From Puniceicoccales bacterium (GTDB taxonomy: Bacteria > Verrucomicrobiota > Verrucomicrobiia > Opitutales > UBA953): a stretch of 26,892 nucleotides of DNA. The stretch's first letter is position 1. The number at the start of each line of letters is the position of its first letter. A model generated the notes under the pieces. The model was not told the origin of the DNA, did not search any database, and worked only from the letters and a program-made list of their open reading frames with translations. Shown in pieces: positions 24,339 through 26,892 of this stretch. Where the stretch lies: assembly GCA_031289285.1 (NCBI GenBank), contig JAITPT010000122.1, positions 1-26,892 of the forward strand, in the 5' to 3' direction. Made by a program: the position numbers and the translations under genes.

Positions 24339-26000
24339 ATGCAACGCCTCCCACTCGGCATCCAAACTTTTTCCGAACTCCGCAACGGGGATTACCTCTA
24401 CGTGGACAAAACCGAAGTCATTCACCGCCTCATCACATCGGGAAAACCATTCTTCCTCGCCCGCCCGCGCCGCTTCGGCAAGTCGCTGCTCGTCTCAACC
24501 CTCGCCGAAATCTTCAGGGGCAACAAGCAGTTCTTTGAAGGTCTCGCCATTTACGACAAGTGGGACTGGTCGAAAAAACACCCCGTCATTCACATAGATT
24601 GGAGCATCGCCAGTTTCTCAACGGTTGACGAATTGAAGCGCGGATACAAAGAAATCATCCTGCGCATCGCCAGGAATTATGGTGTCGCGGTCGCGCCCGA
24701 AAATCCCAGTATCTACAATTTGTCCGAGGCACTTTACCGAAAATACAACGAGCAAGTTGCCGTCCTCATTGACGAATACGACAAGCCGCTTCATGAAGCC
24801 ATTGTTGCCGACGACAAAAATCTTTTTGGTCAAGTAAAACAATTTCTTCACGAAGTTTATACGCCCCTAAAATCCTGCGACCCGTATCTGAAATTCCTGT
24901 TTCTGACTGGGATTTCTAAATACGCGGGCATCTCCATTTTTTCCACCTTAAACAATCTCACCGACATCTCTCTCGACGAACGTTACAGCACAATTTGCGG
25001 CTACACGCAGGAAGAATTGGAGAGCAACTTCAAAGAGCACATTGATGCACTCACCCTTTCGCGAACTCCGCCGCAATCGCGAGAACAAATCCTCGCAAGC
25101 ATCAAGAAGTGGTATAACGGCTATTCGTGGGACGGAAAAACATCGCTCTACAATCCTCTTTCAACACTCCTCCTCTTTGACACCAAGGATTTCGAGAACT
25201 ATTGGTTCACAACGGCAACGCCTTCGTTCTTACTCAAAATCCTCGCGAAGAAAAAACGCCTGGGCATTGCTCTTGGAGAGACAGTTGTTAGATCGCTGGT
25301 TTCGACAACAGACGACCCATACAAGATAGCGGAGGAAACGCTCTTTTTCCAAACGGGCTATCTCACAATAAAAGAAATTCGCCAGACTCCTGAAGGAGGA
25401 AAACTGTTTGCACTCGATTTCCCAAATCGCGAAGTTCGCGAGTCGTTCTCGCGCTCTTTGTTAGCAGAATACGGACAATACGACGAAAACAAATCAGACA
25501 TCCTCCGCGAAAAATTAGAAGCACAACTCCTTGCCTCTGACTCTGTTGCGCTCTCCGCGACGCTACGCAGTTTGCTCGCATGGATACCTTACAAACTCAT
25601 AATACAGAGGGAATTTTATTACCATTCCATCCTTTTATTGTGGCTGCGCCTACTCGGCTTCAACATCACAGCAGAAGTTTCTACAAACCTCGGAATTATA
25701 GACGCCGTCTGGGAACTCAACGACCAAATTTTCGTCGCCGAAATCAAATACGCAAAACCCTCCAAAATAAAAGATCCATCCAAAGGCAAAAAGCCCGCCA
25801 ACAACAAAAACACTCTGACCGCCCGCTCCGTCAAAGCCTTAGATAAACTCCTCGCTGCCGCCTTCGTGCAAATCGAAGAAAAGCGTTACCCCGAACGCTA
25901 TAAAACTGAAAACAAAAAAATCAAAGCCTTAGCAATCGCCTGTTCTGGCAGAGAAGTAAAATGCGAAATCAGAGAAATCGAAGAAGTCAAAGAAATTTAG
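24339..26000 (+). CDS. AAA-ATPase-like / PD-(D/E)XK nuclease fusion protein
   Basis: 553 residues of the AAA-ATPase_like plus PDDEXK_9 type, a family common in gut anaerobes and often present in many copies. The N terminus LPLGIQTFSELRNGDYLYVDKT is the family hallmark. Walker A is FLARPRRFGKSLL (about 39-51), Walker B VLIDEYDKPL (about 142-151). A C-terminal nuclease-like site has D454 in GIIDAVWE and E467-x-K469 in VAEIKYAK. Function is not known; roles in DNA mobility or defence are proposals. ATG 24339 fits the family start, and the short extension from TTG 24273 covers the likely promoter. The gene is less GC-rich than fhs or murF. It faces another AAA/PD-(D/E)XK-type gene across a 580-bp gap. 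Confidence 0.88.
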   Translation: MQRLPLGIQTFSELRNGDYLYVDKTEVIHRLITSGKPFFLARPRRFGKSLLVSTLAEIFRGNKQFFEGLAIYDKWDWSKKHPVIHIDWSIASFSTVDELKRGYKEIILRIARNYGVAVAPENPSIYNLSEALYRKYNEQVAVLIDEYDKPLHEAIVADDKNLFGQVKQFLHEVYTPLKSCDPYLKFLFLTGISKYAGISIFSTLNNLTDISLDERYSTICGYTQEELESNFKEHIDALTLSRTPPQSREQILASIKKWYNGYSWDGKTSLYNPLSTLLLFDTKDFENYWFTTATPSFLLKILAKKKRLGIALGETVVRSLVSTTDDPYKIAEETLFFQTGYLTIKEIRQTPEGGKLFALDFPNREVRESFSRSLLAEYGQYDENKSDILREKLEAQLLASDSVALSATLRSLLAWIPYKLIIQREFYYHSILLLWLRLLGFNITAEVSTNLGIIDAVWELNDQIFVAEIKYAKPSKIKDPSKGKKPANNKNTLTARSVKALDKLLAAAFVQIEEKRYPERYKTENKKIKALAIACSGREVKCEIREIEEVKEI

Positions 26001-26580
26001 ACTAAAGTCGGAACTGCGGAAACCGCAGTTGAGCACCAGCACCAACAGCAGCACCAGCGCCAACAGCAGCGGCGGGAAAATGTCTCATGCGAGGGCGCGA
26101 AGAGAAAAACCACAGAGGTCACAGAAAAAAACAACGGCAACGGCAACAATAGCCGCCGCAAATAAACCGAATTCCGCTGTCCCACTTGCGCCACTCCCGC
26201 TAACCCTATTCCTTCTTTTCACCATGCCGCCCGCCAACACCTACACCGCCGACACCGCTGTCACACCCGCCAATGCCGCGCCCGACGCATTCGGAGGCTT
26301 TCAGCCCATCTGCTTCCCCGTAGAAGTCCTCAATGAAATCCACGGTATCGTCTTGCAAACGACCAATTTGTTTCACAGTCGTCCCATAGCCGCGAAAACA
26401 AATTCCGAACTCGCTGCAAATCACCGCGCCAAGTTTGTTTTGGAAAAAGTGCTTTCCCGCTTTACGAGCGGCGTCGGTTCACCATTCCAAATACGCCCGA
26501 CGCTATGGGACAACTGTGAATTTGTTTAGCGTTTTTTCGCGCACAGAACTTTTACTAATTGAAATAAAGAGTGGAAGTTT
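26001..26580. other. intergenic region with trinucleotide tract and inverted repeat
   Basis: No gene I can support lies here. Positions 26034-26076 are an impure CACCAG/CAACAG triplet tract. ACCACAGAGGTCACAG near 26111 is a one-sided sequence of the same kind as the arms at 19.2 kb. TTCACAGTCGTCCCATAGC (26372-26390) and GCTATGGGACAACTGTGAA (26502-26520) are inverted copies with one mismatch, 111 bp apart. Open frames on both strands over 26.2-26.5 kb have compositions I do not recognise; this could be an eroded gene. Confidence 0.4.
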
Positions 26581-26892
26581 TCAGCAGCCGAGGATGGTGA
26601 CTTCGCCTTCCTTGCGCCACGAAATACGTTCTTCCCAAGGAAGTTTTTTGCCTTCGCTACGGCGATCGAAAATAATAAGGTAACAAGGAATTGTTTTATC
26701 AAATTTGTCGCGGTAAGAGAGGATTTGTTCGAGACCCTCTTCGGTGGTGACTGCGATGCTATCGTAATCGCGGAGAATTTTTATTTCGATGATGTTTGTT
26801 TTGTTTTTGTATTCTACAAGCATATCCATGCGCCCACGCCCAGCGGCGTATTCGCGTTCGATGCGCCCGCCACCGTTAGTGATGCGCTGGAG
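26581..26892 (-). CDS. C-terminal part of an AAA-family ATPase with PD-(D/E)XK-like end (partial)
   Basis: 104 codons reach the window edge, so the N-terminal part is missing; the apparent ATG at 26829 is internal. The segment reads LQRITNGGGRIEREYAAGRGRMDML, then VEYKNKTNIIEIKI and TTEEGLEQILSYRDKF, ending IIFDRRSEGKKLPWEERI and a short tail. This is the familiar C-terminal block of a widespread AAA-like ATPase family: INGGGRIEREYALGRGRTDLL, VIELK, EGLEQ and VIFDR. Asp in GRMDML and Glu-x-Lys in IIEIKI form a PD-(D/E)XK-like site. It converges with the gene at 24339-26000. Function is unknown. Confidence 0.75.
   Translation of the reverse strand, partial: LQRITNGGGRIEREYAAGRGRMDMLVEYKNKTNIIEIKILRDYDSIAVTTEEGLEQILSYRDKFDKTIPCYLIIFDRRSEGKKLPWEERISWRKEGEVTILGC

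Overview
The window looks like chromosome of a Verrucomicrobia-type bacterium, probably near Opitutales/Opitutaceae. This is an inference from four things. The EF-Tu has an unusual switch I. Many secreted glycoside hydrolases sit among housekeeping genes. There is a TonB-like/PA14-like anchored protein. Nearly every start codon lacks a Shine-Dalgarno sequence and follows a G-poor, A/C-rich leader. Composition is mosaic: fhs and murF are very GC-rich, while the GH127 pair, the 12.6-14.2 kb repeat island, the 3' part of the GH2 gene and the right end are clearly more AT-rich.

Layout. 1-718: a repeat-bearing margin with one doubtful small ORF. 719-8783 (minus strand): tRNA-Thr, tuf, a terminator, tRNA-Trp, secE, nusG and rplK form the start of the classical EF-Tu/L11 cluster. 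Where rplA-rplJ-rplL-rpoB would be expected there are instead two tandem, closely related secreted GH127 (DUF1680) genes, the first only 30 bp after rplK. 9015-10643 (plus): fhs. 10793-12310 (minus): murF, convergent with fhs across a hairpin repeat.

12311-14249 has no gene I can support. It holds a G-run tract, four tandem 136-bp units that each carry a promoter-like sequence and an A/C-rich leader, a roughly 396-bp element bounded by 37-bp inverted repeats, REP-like hairpins, and a 143-bp direct repeat. 14250-15605 (minus): a secreted GH29-like protein. 15855-19033 (plus): a membrane-anchored PA14-like protein, a PHP-like lipoprotein and a Gly-rich RRM RNA-binding protein followed by a clear terminator. 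A second inverted-repeat element follows at 19162-19343. 19564-24248 (plus): a class I acetyl/succinyl-CoA transferase, a second copy of the hairpin/CCTATTCGT repeat, and a secreted GH2 enzyme. The right end has two AAA-ATPase/PD-(D/E)XK-type proteins facing each other; the second is cut by the window edge.

Taken together the genes fit a saccharolytic, perhaps fermentative lifestyle: GH127, GH29-like and GH2 for plant or host glycans, a CoA transferase for acetate/succinate, and FTHFS for one-carbon units. The most unusual parts are the repeat island with duplicated promoter-leader modules, the GH127 pair behind rplK, and the several dispersed repeat families.
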